From Bacilli bacterium (GTDB taxonomy: Bacteria > Bacillota_I > Bacilli_A > RF39 > UBA660), in assembly GCA_900758895.1 (NCBI GenBank), contig CAAETG010000090.1, positions 1 through 9,757 on the forward strand: a stretch of DNA of 9,757 nt, given 5' to 3'. Under the pieces are notes generated by a model. The model searched no databases, had not been told where the DNA came from, and was given only the letters and a program-made list of their open reading frames with translations. Positions 1 through 6,506 of the stretch are shown here, in pieces (the stretch's first letter is position 1; each line of letters starts with the position of its first letter). The position numbers and the translations under genes were made by a program.

Positions 1-1
1 G

Positions 2-337
2 ATGGTTTCTCTTGATAGTAGAGTTTTAAAAGAAGATTTACCTAGTTCTAAATATATTGATCAAGCAATATTAGTGGGTGAGATAGAGGAAGCAATTAAA
101 CAGATTTTAAGTATTTCTGATTCTCATTCTTCTCACTATCATACTTTTATTGTCGTTCAAATGATGAAAATATTTGCAAGAATGGCTCTTTGTAGTGAGG
201 AACAATTAGCGTTAGTTATGAATGATGTTAACTATTTAATGGAGAGTGAAGAAGTGGATTTTAAAATAAAAGAAACTTTTTTGGAAATGACAGATATTTT
301 TAAACAAATTCAAGGAGGATTTTATTTTTCTCGTTAA
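2..337 (+). CDS. Unrecognised helical protein, possibly 5'-truncated by the window edge
   Basis: This reading frame is open from the first bases of the window to a TAA at 335-337. It gives at least 111 residues. The first Met lies at position 2, so the true start and ribosome binding site may be outside the window and the visible part could be only a C-terminal segment. The translation is mixed acidic and hydrophobic and looks mostly alpha-helical. I see no signal peptide, membrane segment, metal-binding cysteines or nucleotide-binding loop, and I do not recognise the family. A new promoter and T-box leader start just after its stop, so it is probably the end of an upstream transcription unit and not part of the glyS operon. 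No clear hairpin terminator separates the two. I am confident it is coding, but not of its function or start. Confidence 0.6.
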   Translation: MVSLDSRVLKEDLPSSKYIDQAILVGEIEEAIKQILSISDSHSSHYHTFIVVQMMKIFARMALCSEEQLALVMNDVNYLMESEEVDFKIKETFLEMTDIFKQIQGGFYFSR

Positions 338-344
338 ATATTTC

Positions 345-373
345 TTGCACAATCATAAAATATAGTATATAAT
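345..373 (+). promoter_or_regulatory. Sigma-70/SigA-type promoter for the T-box/glyS unit
   Basis: A -35 box TTGCAC (345-350) and a consensus -10 box TATAAT (368-373) are separated by exactly 17 bp. Transcription would begin near position 380, just before the structured leader. The position immediately downstream of the 2-337 stop, and upstream of a T-box, makes this a well-supported promoter by eye. Confidence 0.8.
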
Positions 374-379
374 TTAGTT

Positions 380-504
380 ATATAAGCGATGAAGGAATTG
401 GAAACTCTGGAGCTATATAGAAAAAAGTAGATTTCTCTAGAAGAAATAAGTAGGGTGGAACCGCGGGTATTACTCGTCCCTATATGTTTCTTTTAGAGTT
501 TTTT
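380..504 (+). promoter_or_regulatory. Glycine T-box riboswitch leader, compact form
   Basis: The T-box core AGGGTGGAACCGCG is at 452-465. The antiterminator can be drawn fully: AGGG (452-455) pairs with CCCT (478-481), the seven-base bulge TGGAACC is 456-462, and GCGGG (463-467) pairs with CTCGT (473-477) around a five-base loop. The bulge TGGA is complementary to UCCA, the 3' end of bacterial tRNA-Gly with discriminator U73, which fits the downstream glyS gene. Only about 70 nt lie between the predicted transcription start and the core. A short Stem I may be closed by tatata (379-384) and tatata (414-419), with a candidate GGA glycine specifier at 409-411, but I could not resolve the specifier loop. 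When tRNA-Gly is uncharged, the leader should favour read-through into the 116-aa gene and glyS. Confidence 0.9.
435..504 (+). terminator. T-box-associated intrinsic terminator
   Basis: The sequence ctctagaagaaa (435-446) pairs over 12 positions, with one G-U pair, with tttcttttagag (487-498). Six T residues follow at 499-504. The loop of this stem contains the whole antiterminator (452-481). This differs from the usual layout, where the terminator uses the 3' half of the antiterminator as its 5' arm. Confidence 0.6.
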
Positions 505-518
505 AATTAGGAGGGTTT

Positions 519-869
519 ATGGAAAATTATTTAAGTATTGTTGAGAAAATCCGTTTGTTAGATAATAGGATAGGAAAGATTTATATGCAACTCGATCGCT
601 TTTTATATGTTCCAAAATTGACTTCTATGGAAGGAAAAATTATGACGAGTAGGGAATATTACTATTATTTAAAGCGTCAAGAAAAAGAGTTAACAGAAAA
701 AAGAGATTCTTTGTTTTCTAGCTTTTTATCTTTTGCTTCTTTAGATGAATTGTATACGATGTATGAATATGTTGCTAAAGAACCAGCGGATGAAGGAAAA
801 AGTGAAAGATTATTACTTGTTTTTGATTTAATTGATCAAAAAAATATGCAAGAAAAAAGGGAGAGATAA
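519..869 (+). CDS. Small unknown coiled protein co-transcribed with glyS
   Basis: This 116-aa protein starts at ATG 519 behind the strong ribosome binding site AGGAGGG (509-515). It is the first gene after the glycine T-box. It is rich in Lys, Glu, Leu and Tyr and looks helical, with likely coiled-coil stretches near residues 1-28 and 50-65, the latter including a Tyr-rich patch (REYYYYLKRQ). No signal peptide, membrane segment, cysteine cluster or nucleotide-binding motif is visible, and I do not recognise the family. Its stop codon TAA (867-869) overlaps the first possible glyS ATG, so the two genes are probably translationally coupled. Being under tRNA-Gly control suggests a link to translation or glycine supply, but that is context only and not evidence of function. 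Confidence 0.75.
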   Translation: MENYLSIVEKIRLLDNRIGKIYMQLDRFLYVPKLTSMEGKIMTSREYYYYLKRQEKELTEKRDSLFSSFLSFASLDELYTMYEYVAKEPADEGKSERLLLVFDLIDQKNMQEKRER

Positions 870-2248
870 TGATGCGTATAACACAAGAAGAAATTGTTAA
901 TTATGCAAAACAATATGGTTTTATTTTTCAAGGTAGTGAAATTTATGGAGGACTTGCTAATACTTGGGATTATGGGCCACTTGGAAGAGAGTTAAAGGAA
1001 AATTTAAGAAGAGCTTGGTGGAAAAAGTTTGTGCAAGAAAATCCTTATAATTATGGGTTAGATAGTGCAATTCTCATGAATCCAGAAGTATGGGTAGCAA
1101 GTGGACACGTAACTAATTTTAATGATCCTTTAGTTGATTGTAAGGCTTGTAAATCAAGATTTCGAGCTGATAAATTAATTGAAGAACATACCAAAGGAAA
1201 AGAAACTGGAGATGGATGGAGTAATGAAGAATTAGAAAATTATTTAATTACCCATGAAATTAAATGTCCAAAATGTGGTAAACAAGATTTTACTTCTATT
1301 CGTAAATTTAATTTGCTTTTTGAAACACATCAAGGAGTTACAGAAGATACTAAATCAAAGGTTTATTTAAGAGGAGAAACGGCGCAAGGAATATTTGTAA
1401 ATTTCTTAAATGTTTGGAGGAGTATGAGAGCAAAGCTTCCATTTGGTATTTGTCAAACAGGTAAGAGTTTTCGTAATGAGATTACACCAGGAAATTTTAT
1501 TTTTCGAACAAGAGAATTTGAACAAATGGAACTTGAATTTTTCTGTAAACCAGGTGATGATTTAGATTGGTTTGGTTATTGGAAAAATTTCTGTATGGAT
1601 TTTTTAAAAACTTTAGGTATTGATAAAGATAATTTGAGATATAGAGATCATGCGAAAGAAGAGTTATCTTTTTATAGTGTTGCAACTACTGATATTGAAT
1701 ATTTATTCCCAATGGGTTGGGGAGAATTATGGGGTATAGCAGATCGTACTGATTATGACTTAGGTGTTCATATGGAACACTCTGGCGTAGATTTAAGATA
1801 TTTGGATCCTGAGACAAATGAAAAATATTTACCATATGTTATTGAACCTAGTGTTGGACTTGACCGATTACTTTACGCTATCTTGACTGATGCTTATACC
1901 AAAGAGATACTAGATAATGGGGAAGAGAGGGAAGTACTTAAAATTCATCCTGCTTTAGCTCCTATTAAAGTAACAATTTTACCTTTAATTAAAAAAGTTC
2001 ATGGAGATAAAGCAATGGATTTATATGGAGATTTAGCTAAATATTTTATGTGCAGTATCGATACCTCTGGTTCGATTGGTAAGAGATATAGAAGAAGTGA
2101 TGCGATTGGTACACCACTTTGCATTACCGTAGATGATGAAACCATTAATAATGATACGGTAACGGTAAGAAATAGAGATACGATGGAACAAATTACATTA
2201 CCTATTAGTGAACTAAAAGATTATATTGAAGATATTATTAAATTTTAA
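869..2248 (+). CDS. glyS: Glycine--tRNA ligase, single-subunit (alpha2) class IIa type
   Basis: This cytoplasmic enzyme attaches glycine to tRNA-Gly using ATP. At 459 aa it has the length of the homodimeric GlyRS family (as in staphylococci and mycoplasmas), unlike the two-gene alpha2beta2 enzyme of many other bacteria. The N-terminal region carries the family signature around residues 20-45 (IFQGSEIYGG, WDYGPLG). Class II motif 2 is at about 201-219 (FRNEITP, REFEQMELEFF) and motif 3 at about 326-337 (EPSVGLDRLLY). A four-cysteine pattern, C91xxC94 and C133xxC136, is a probable metal site in the insertion. The anticodon-binding domain covers about 364-459. Two adjacent ATGs (869, 872) are possible starts. 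The second has better spacing from the AGGGAGA ribosome binding site (858-864), while the first overlaps the preceding stop codon. Control is by the upstream T-box. Confidence 0.97.
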   Translation: MMRITQEEIVNYAKQYGFIFQGSEIYGGLANTWDYGPLGRELKENLRRAWWKKFVQENPYNYGLDSAILMNPEVWVASGHVTNFNDPLVDCKACKSRFRADKLIEEHTKGKETGDGWSNEELENYLITHEIKCPKCGKQDFTSIRKFNLLFETHQGVTEDTKSKVYLRGETAQGIFVNFLNVWRSMRAKLPFGICQTGKSFRNEITPGNFIFRTREFEQMELEFFCKPGDDLDWFGYWKNFCMDFLKTLGIDKDNLRYRDHAKEELSFYSVATTDIEYLFPMGWGELWGIADRTDYDLGVHMEHSGVDLRYLDPETNEKYLPYVIEPSVGLDRLLYAILTDAYTKEILDNGEEREVLKIHPALAPIKVTILPLIKKVHGDKAMDLYGDLAKYFMCSIDTSGSIGKRYRRSDAIGTPLCITVDDETINNDTVTVRNRDTMEQITLPISELKDYIEDIIKF

Positions 2249-2265
2249 TTTTATTACGCAAAATT

Positions 2266-2314
2266 AAATAAAAAAGAGCTCATTTACTTTAAGTATTTGG
2301 GCTCATTTATTTTT
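2266..2314. terminator. Bidirectional terminator between glyS and the XRE regulator
   Basis: GAGCTC (2276-2281) pairs with GGGCTC (2299-2304), with one G-U pair. An A-rich run precedes the stem (2266-2275) and a T-rich run follows it (2305-2314), so it can end transcription from both directions. The loop is 17 nt, and the element overlaps the last codons of the minus-strand gene. The stem is short, hence moderate confidence. Confidence 0.6.
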
Positions 2315-2739
2315 CCTAAAAGATAATCAGCAGAAATATTATATTTTTTACAGATTGTATAGAGGAATGGGGTAGCAATTAAGTATCTTCCTATTTCATA
2401 ACCCGCAATCGTTCCATATGAACAATTTAGTTCACTCGCTAAACCTGTTTGGGTTTTCTTTATTTCTTTTCTAAATTCTTTTAATCTTTGTCCTACTTTT
2501 ATTAAATCTATTTCTGGGTTTATCTCTTTATAATTTTTTTCTTTCGTGAAATTAAACATATAATCAAAGGAAACATGAAAGTAATTGCATAGAGTGTTTA
2601 AATGTTTAATAGGAATAATTTCATATTCTGTTTCATATTGATTATATAATCCTTTATAAATACCTAAAATGTTTGCAATTTCATATTGTTTTAATTCTTT
2701 TTCTTCTCTTAGTTCTATTAATTTTTTCTTGTAAATCAT
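2284..2739 (-). CDS. Tandem-HTH XRE-family transcriptional regulator
   Basis: This 151-aa protein consists of two XRE/Cro-CI-type helix-turn-helix domains in a row, at residues 6-62 and 82-143. Each has the family pattern: a helical LxELREEK or LKEFRKE start, a recognition unit (QYEIANILGIYKGLYNQYE and TGLASELNCSYGTIAGYE), and an end of the form NxxxVSFDYMF or YNISADYLLG. There is no separate ligand or oligomerisation domain, so both halves may bind DNA. ATG 2739 is preceded by GGTGA (2746-2750 on the minus strand) at 6-nt spacing. The gene is divergent from the surface protein at 2937, and the 197-bp gap holds that gene's promoter with a palindrome on its -10 box. The simplest inference is that it represses or controls that neighbour. 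No confident promoter for this gene itself was found. Confidence 0.88.
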   Translation of the reverse strand: MIYKKKLIELREEKELKQYEIANILGIYKGLYNQYETEYEIIPIKHLNTLCNYFHVSFDYMFNFTKEKNYKEINPEIDLIKVGQRLKEFRKEIKKTQTGLASELNCSYGTIAGYEIGRYLIATPFLYTICKKYNISADYLLGKINEPKYLK

Positions 2740-2812
2740 ACATTTTCACCAAAAATATTTTCTCATGGTTTACTATTTCCTAAAAATATATCCCGAAATA
2801 CCAAAATTTTTC

Positions 2813-2841
2813 TTGACTTTCAGTCTAGCTCAAATTATAAT
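2813..2841 (+). promoter_or_regulatory. Promoter of the surface-protein gene
   Basis: TTGACT (2813-2818) and TATAAT (2836-2841) are separated by 17 bp, a near-consensus SigA-type promoter. Transcription would begin near 2848, giving an approximately 90-nt leader before ATG 2937. Confidence 0.8.
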
Positions 2842-2856
2842 TTAACTATAGGCTAG
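2825..2856. promoter_or_regulatory. Candidate operator: 12-bp palindrome on the -10 box with flanking half-sites
   Basis: The perfect palindrome aaattataattt (2832-2843) covers the -10 box. It is flanked by ctagc (2825-2829) and its reverse complement gctag (2852-2856). A regulator bound here would block RNA polymerase. The adjacent divergent tandem-HTH protein is the obvious candidate. Part of the symmetry may be chance in AT-rich DNA. Confidence 0.4.
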
Positions 2857-2914
2857 GAAACTCATCATAGATTTATGATAAACATTTTTGATGATAATTA
2901 AAATGAAGCCTAGC
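2849..2914 (+). promoter_or_regulatory. Structured leader upstream of the surface-protein gene
   Basis: Within the predicted 5' UTR, taggct (2849-2854) pairs with agccta (2907-2912). Alternatively, gctagg (2852-2857) pairs with cctagc (2909-2914). Inside, tcatca (from 2862) can pair with tgatga (from about 2889). The 3' arm ends about 10 nt before the ribosome binding site at 2924-2930. It matches no riboswitch class I know and could be a translation-control hairpin or an operator repeat. Confidence 0.35.
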
Positions 2915-2936
2915 ATCATATAGAAAGGTGTTAGTT

Positions 2937-4202
2937 ATGAAATTTGAGGTTTTAAAGAGAAGTCATTTGAAAAAGTATATTATAATAGGAGTAGTAGTAA
3001 TACTAATTATAAGTGCAGTTATACTTAATTTTACCAGAGCAAAATACCGGGTAACAGAGTCTATTCCCTTAGTAAACGGAACAATCAACTATGACCTAGC
3101 AGATTTAAATGCTGTAGCAGTCTATATCGAGGATGGTGATGATTATTCAAAGAGTGATACTATTCCTGAAAGTGGTTACACATTTAATGAAGAGAACAGC
3201 TATTGTACAGTTAATGGCGAAGAAGATACAAGTATAACTGTTAGTTATGATGCAGACATTCAAAGTTTAAGTGTATCACCATTAACAACCCAAGGAACAA
3301 AATGTTATTTGTATTTTGATCAAGTAAAAACATTAAACAATGCAATCTTAGCAGACAACACTGTTAATGAAGGAACTCCAGATTTTAGTCAGGTAGCAAC
3401 AACTGATGAAGGAGTGTATAAAACAGAAGATAACCAAGGTACCAGTTATTACTTTAGAGGAGCTGTTACTAATAATTACGTCTATTTTGCTGGATATTAT
3501 TGGCGAATAATCCGTATTAATGGAGATGGTTCTATTAGAGTTATCTATAATGGCATAAGTATCAATCAAACTGGAGAAAGTACACAGATAGGAACTAGTG
3601 TTTTTAATGAAAGCTATGATAGAAGTTACTACGTTGGATATACGTATGCAAAAAATATGCAAAGACCAAATGTTCAAAATAGTGGGACAGCAAGTACAAT
3701 CAAAGGAGTACTAGATAATTGGTATCAAACAAATATAGCAGGAAAAGGACTAGATGATAAAGTAGTAAGTATAGCAGGATTCTGTAATGATCGAAATACG
3801 GCAAGTGGAGATACTTGGAGTGCTATGGGTTCATTTGATTATGCAGCATATGAAAGACTAAGAACGAATAAAACACCAACATTAGAATGTAGTGATACAA
3901 ACGATATTTATACCACAAAAGTAGGATTAATCACAGCCGATGAAGTGAGTATGGCTGGAGGAGTATCTAGAATAAATAATAAAAGTTATTATCTATATAC
4001 AAAACAGGATTATTGGACGTTGTCTCCATTTAGCTTTTCTTCTGTGGGTAATATTTACATGTTTGCTGCGGGTTCGACTGGCAGCCTCGACTTTTGGGAT
4101 GTGGAAGGCGCGAGTGGTGTACGCCCAGTAATTAATCTCTCTGCAGATGTTACCATTTCATCAGGTGATGGTACCATGAATAATCCTTATGTTGTAAATT
4201 AA
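2937..4202 (+). CDS. Membrane-anchored surface protein with C-terminal DUF6273/C-type-lectin-like variable domain
   Basis: This 421-aa protein starts at ATG 2937. The upstream in-frame GTG at 2928 lies inside the ribosome binding site AAAGGTG (2924-2930), so I reject it. A short basic N-terminus is followed by one membrane segment at about 13-32 (YIIIGVVVILIISAVILNF) without a clear cleavage site, so the bulk should be extracellular and N-terminally anchored. Residues 35-127 form a beta-rich module with C90 and C123. Residues 180-421 resemble DUF6273 proteins (sulfatase-modifying/C-type-lectin-like fold) from memory: YYWRIIRINGDG near 187, KVGLITADEV near 328, YWTLSP at 359-364 and GVRPVINLS at 394-402. 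C283 and C318 are also in this half. The stretch between YWTLSP and GVRP has base composition unlike the rest of the gene. With the divergent XRE gene it forms an accessory block between core genes. Function is unknown; binding of a host, phage or cell-surface ligand is plausible. Confidence 0.85.
   Translation: MKFEVLKRSHLKKYIIIGVVVILIISAVILNFTRAKYRVTESIPLVNGTINYDLADLNAVAVYIEDGDDYSKSDTIPESGYTFNEENSYCTVNGEEDTSITVSYDADIQSLSVSPLTTQGTKCYLYFDQVKTLNNAILADNTVNEGTPDFSQVATTDEGVYKTEDNQGTSYYFRGAVTNNYVYFAGYYWRIIRINGDGSIRVIYNGISINQTGESTQIGTSVFNESYDRSYYVGYTYAKNMQRPNVQNSGTASTIKGVLDNWYQTNIAGKGLDDKVVSIAGFCNDRNTASGDTWSAMGSFDYAAYERLRTNKTPTLECSDTNDIYTTKVGLITADEVSMAGGVSRINNKSYYLYTKQDYWTLSPFSFSSVGNIYMFAAGSTGSLDFWDVEGASGVRPVINLSADVTISSGDGTMNNPYVVN
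4017..4140 (+). other. Putative hypervariable region (DGR variable-repeat-like) at the 3' end of the surface-protein gene
   Basis: By hand count, 4061-4130 is 42/70 G+C (60%), against 14/60 (23%) just upstream (3961-4020) and 23/70 (33%) just downstream (4131-4200). Adenine is only 6/50 in 4061-4110, in an otherwise A-rich gene. Codons such as AGC, GGC, CTC, GAC, GCG and CGC cluster here. It encodes the strip between YWTLSP and GVRP, where DGR target proteins of the lectin fold place their variable residues. A-to-N mutagenic homing removes adenines from template-derived codons and would leave this signature. No template repeat or reverse transcriptase is in the window, so this is inference. 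A recombined cassette is the main alternative. Confidence 0.45.
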
Positions 4203-4206
4203 ATGT

Positions 4207-4232
4207 AAAGGAGCATATGCTCTTTTTCTTTT
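4207..4232 (+). terminator. Intrinsic terminator after the surface-protein gene
   Basis: AAAGGAGC (4207-4214) pairs with GCTCTTTT (4219-4226) around an ATAT loop. T-rich sequence follows to about 4232. The 8-bp stem with a 4-nt loop starts 5 nt after the stop codon. If the gene is a DGR target, the same hairpin might serve as the cruciform known downstream of some variable repeats, although it lies some 70 nt from the island. Confidence 0.85.
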
Positions 4233-4273
4233 GTATTTTTCTTTAAAATGTATTTATTATTCGTGGGTATCTG

Positions 4274-4282
4274 TGTTATAAT
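4274..4282 (+). promoter_or_regulatory. Extended -10 promoter for dnaB-dnaI
   Basis: The sequence TGTTATAAT is an extended -10 box (TGn plus a consensus TATAAT at 4277-4282). The -35 region at 17-bp spacing (TTATTA, 4254-4259) is weak, as is common with extended -10 promoters. The predicted start near 4289 leaves a leader of about 24 nt before ATG 4313. Confidence 0.7.
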
Positions 4283-4312
4283 TTGGATAGATTTAATCTT
4301 GGGGAGGTTCAT

Positions 4313-5584
4313 ATGAAGTTAGTTACGTTATTACCTGCTGATCAATATGTGGTTGTTAATAAAACGATTTTAACAGAGATTGATAAGAAGAATTTAATTT
4401 ATTTATATGAACCGATTATTGGTTTTGGGGCAGTTAGTTTATATCTTACTTTATGGAGTGATTTGGATAGATTAGAGATTATGAGTAAAGATTTTACGCA
4501 TCATCATTTAATGAGTATTTTAAAGTGTAGTTTAGATATGATTAAACAAGCAAGAGAAGCATTAGAAGCTGTAGGTTTAATGAAAACGTATTATAAAGAA
4601 GGGGATATTAATTCTTATGTTTATGAGTTATATTCACCACTTAGTGCTTCTGAGTTTTTTAATAATCCAATTTTAAATATTGTTTTATATAATAATGTGG
4701 GAGAAGAAGAGTATCATTCTCTTAAGAAAATGTATCGAAAAGTAAATGTTGATTTAAAAGATTATCAAGATATTACCAAGCCAATGAATGAAACATTTGA
4801 ATCTACTAATATGCCAATTGTGGAAGTTAGAAGTAGGGAAACTCTTCCTTTAAATATTGAAAGTGAAATAGATTTTGATTTTATTATTAGTAGTATTCCT
4901 AAAGGTATATTAAATGAGAAAGCGATTAATAAGAAAATGAAAGAACTTATTATTAATTTAGCTTTTATTTATGATTTGGATACTTTAAAAATTGTAGAAC
5001 TGATTCGGGCTAGTTTAAATGAAAAAGGAATGATTGAAAGAGATACTTTAAGAAAAAATGCTCGTAAATATTATCAATTTAAGTCTGGAGCTTTACCAAC
5101 CCTTGTTTATCGAACTCAACCAGAATATTTAAAAACACCAGTTGGAGATACATCTCGCAAAGGACGGATTATTGGAGTATTTGAGAATACAAGCCCATAT
5201 GATTTTTTAAAGAGTAAATATCATGGCGCGAATCCTACGAGTCGAGATTTAAAGTTACTGGAAATGCTTATGATTGATTTAGAACTTAATCCTGCGGTTG
5301 TGAATGTGTTAATTGATTATGTGTTAAAGAAAAATAATAATAAGCTAAATGGTAATTATGTAGAGACTGTGGCTGGGCAATGGAAGAGAGCTGGGGTTAA
5401 AACGGCAAGAGAAGCGATGGATTTGGCTGAGAAAGAACATAAGAAAATGAGGAAGAGTACGGATAAAAAGAGTTCAAAGGCCATGAGGGAAGCACCTGTT
5501 CCTATTTGGTTTGATAAACAAATTGAAAAGTCGGAAATAAGTGAAGAAGAAGCAAAAGAATTAGAAGAATTATTAAAGATTTAG
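4313..5584 (+). CDS. dnaB: Replication initiation/membrane attachment protein DnaB (Firmicutes type)
   Basis: This 423-aa protein is the Firmicutes DnaB, a helicase co-loader and not the replicative helicase of the same name in E. coli. In B. subtilis it acts after DnaA and DnaD at oriC and at restart sites to help DnaI load the helicase DnaC. The N-terminal DDBH1 winged-helix region covers about 10-115 (IYLYEPIIGFGAVSLYLTL near 29-47). The C-terminal DDBH2 (DnaD-like) domain covers about 295-370, with the YxxxI/VxxxW signature seen as YVETVAGQW at 349-357. A charged Lys/Glu-rich tail follows. ATG 4313 has the strong ribosome binding site GGGGAGG (4301-4307) at 5-nt spacing. An in-frame TTG at 4283 lies on the promoter and is rejected. 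The stop abuts dnaI, so they form an operon. Confidence 0.93.
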   Translation: MKLVTLLPADQYVVVNKTILTEIDKKNLIYLYEPIIGFGAVSLYLTLWSDLDRLEIMSKDFTHHHLMSILKCSLDMIKQAREALEAVGLMKTYYKEGDINSYVYELYSPLSASEFFNNPILNIVLYNNVGEEEYHSLKKMYRKVNVDLKDYQDITKPMNETFESTNMPIVEVRSRETLPLNIESEIDFDFIISSIPKGILNEKAINKKMKELIINLAFIYDLDTLKIVELIRASLNEKGMIERDTLRKNARKYYQFKSGALPTLVYRTQPEYLKTPVGDTSRKGRIIGVFENTSPYDFLKSKYHGANPTSRDLKLLEMLMIDLELNPAVVNVLIDYVLKKNNNKLNGNYVETVAGQWKRAGVKTAREAMDLAEKEHKKMRKSTDKKSSKAMREAPVPIWFDKQIEKSEISEEEAKELEELLKI

Positions 5585-5593
5585 GTGATGAAA

Positions 5594-6487
5594 ATGGAAA
5601 GTTTAAATAATAAGAGTCAAGTTCGAGAATTACAAAAGGAGTTACTTGCTAATTATCGAGAAAATTTGAAAGATACGACGTTTCAACATTTAGTGAATAA
5701 ACTTGGGATTGATGAAAATGTTGGTTCTTTATATAATTCGGATTTAGAAGATTCTACTTTAGAACTTAAAAATTGTAGTAAATGTAAAGGATTATATGAA
5801 TGTAAAAATAAAGTAATGGGTCATTATTTATATCCAAAAGTAGAAGGTAGAATGATAGATTTTGTCTATGTTCCTTGTAAGTTTAAAAAAGAAAATGATC
5901 ATTTGTTGGAACTTAAGAACACTGCTAGTAAAGAACTTTTCAATGCTCGTTTTCAAAATATTGATGTTAAAGATAAAAATCGAGTTGATGTGATTAAATG
6001 GATTAAGAAGTTTTATGATGAATATGATGTTTATAAAGATATGAAAGGATTATATTTACATGGATCTTTTGGAAGTGGGAAAAGCTTTCTCGTTTATGCT
6101 TTGTTAAATGAACTTCATTTGAATAAAAGAGTTGATTTTGAAGCACTTTATTTTCCAGATGTATTAAAAGATTTAAAGGAAGATTGGGATTCTTATAATG
6201 GGAAAATGGAGAGATATTCTACTGTACCAATCTTACTTTTAGATGATATTGGGGCAGAACAAGTAAGTGAATGGGGAAGAGATGAAGTATTGGGAACGAT
6301 TTTACAAAACCGAATGAATAATCATTTAACTACTTTCTTTACTTCTAATTTAACACAAGAAGAATTGGAGTATCATTTATCTCTTTCTAAAAGTAGTTTA
6401 GATAAAGTAAAAGCAAGAAGAATATTGGAGAGAATTAAACAACTTACTGTTGATATGGAAATGATTAGTGATAATAAAAGAAGCTAG
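5594..6487 (+). CDS. dnaI: Primosomal protein DnaI, AAA+ helicase loader
   Basis: This 297-aa AAA+ ATPase loads the hexameric replicative helicase onto DNA together with DnaB and DnaD. The N-terminal helicase-binding region contains a zinc site with C61, C64 and C95, and H77 as a likely fourth ligand (C70 is also near). This matches the Cys/His arrangement recalled for B. subtilis DnaI. The ATPase domain has Walker A GSFGSGKS (157-164), Walker B ILLLDDIGAE (213-222), a sensor I-like TSN at 250-252 and the Arg-rich KARRILERI near 273-281. I place the start at ATG 5594, because AGGTGA (5583-5588), overlapping the dnaB stop, is correctly spaced for it. GTG 5585 and ATG 5588 are alternatives adding three or two residues. 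Translation is probably coupled to dnaB. Confidence 0.95.
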   Translation: MESLNNKSQVRELQKELLANYRENLKDTTFQHLVNKLGIDENVGSLYNSDLEDSTLELKNCSKCKGLYECKNKVMGHYLYPKVEGRMIDFVYVPCKFKKENDHLLELKNTASKELFNARFQNIDVKDKNRVDVIKWIKKFYDEYDVYKDMKGLYLHGSFGSGKSFLVYALLNELHLNKRVDFEALYFPDVLKDLKEDWDSYNGKMERYSTVPILLLDDIGAEQVSEWGRDEVLGTILQNRMNNHLTTFFTSNLTQEELEYHLSLSKSSLDKVKARRILERIKQLTVDMEMISDNKRS

Positions 6488-6506
6488 GTTTTTAGCTTCT
6501 TATTTT
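6478..6506. terminator. Shared bidirectional terminator between dnaI and the thioredoxin-like gene
   Basis: AAGAAGCTA (6478-6486) pairs perfectly over 9 bp with TAGCTTCTT (6493-6501) around a 6-nt loop. T-rich sequence follows on the plus strand, and on the minus strand the complement of the A-rich 6471-6479 gives the U tract. The stop codons of both converging genes (TAG 6485-6487; minus-strand TAA 6500-6502) lie within it. Confidence 0.8.

Noticed and set aside
1497..1685. Minus-strand 62-codon open frame inside glyS
   Set aside because: It is fully antisense to well-conserved class II motif 2 sequence, with no promoter or ribosome binding site.
2928..2936. GTG start adding three residues to the surface protein
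   Set aside because: The GTG is part of the ribosome binding site AAAGGTG that is correctly spaced for ATG 2937.
4168..4177. Ten-base palindrome atggtaccat near the end of the surface gene
   Set aside because: It lies in coding sequence, is short, and partly repeats a nearby similar segment (4146-4156); chance is enough to explain it.
4283..4312. TTG start extending DnaB by ten residues
   Set aside because: It lies at the end of the -10 box and upstream of a strong ribosome binding site that serves ATG 4313; the added residues do not resemble the family N-terminus.
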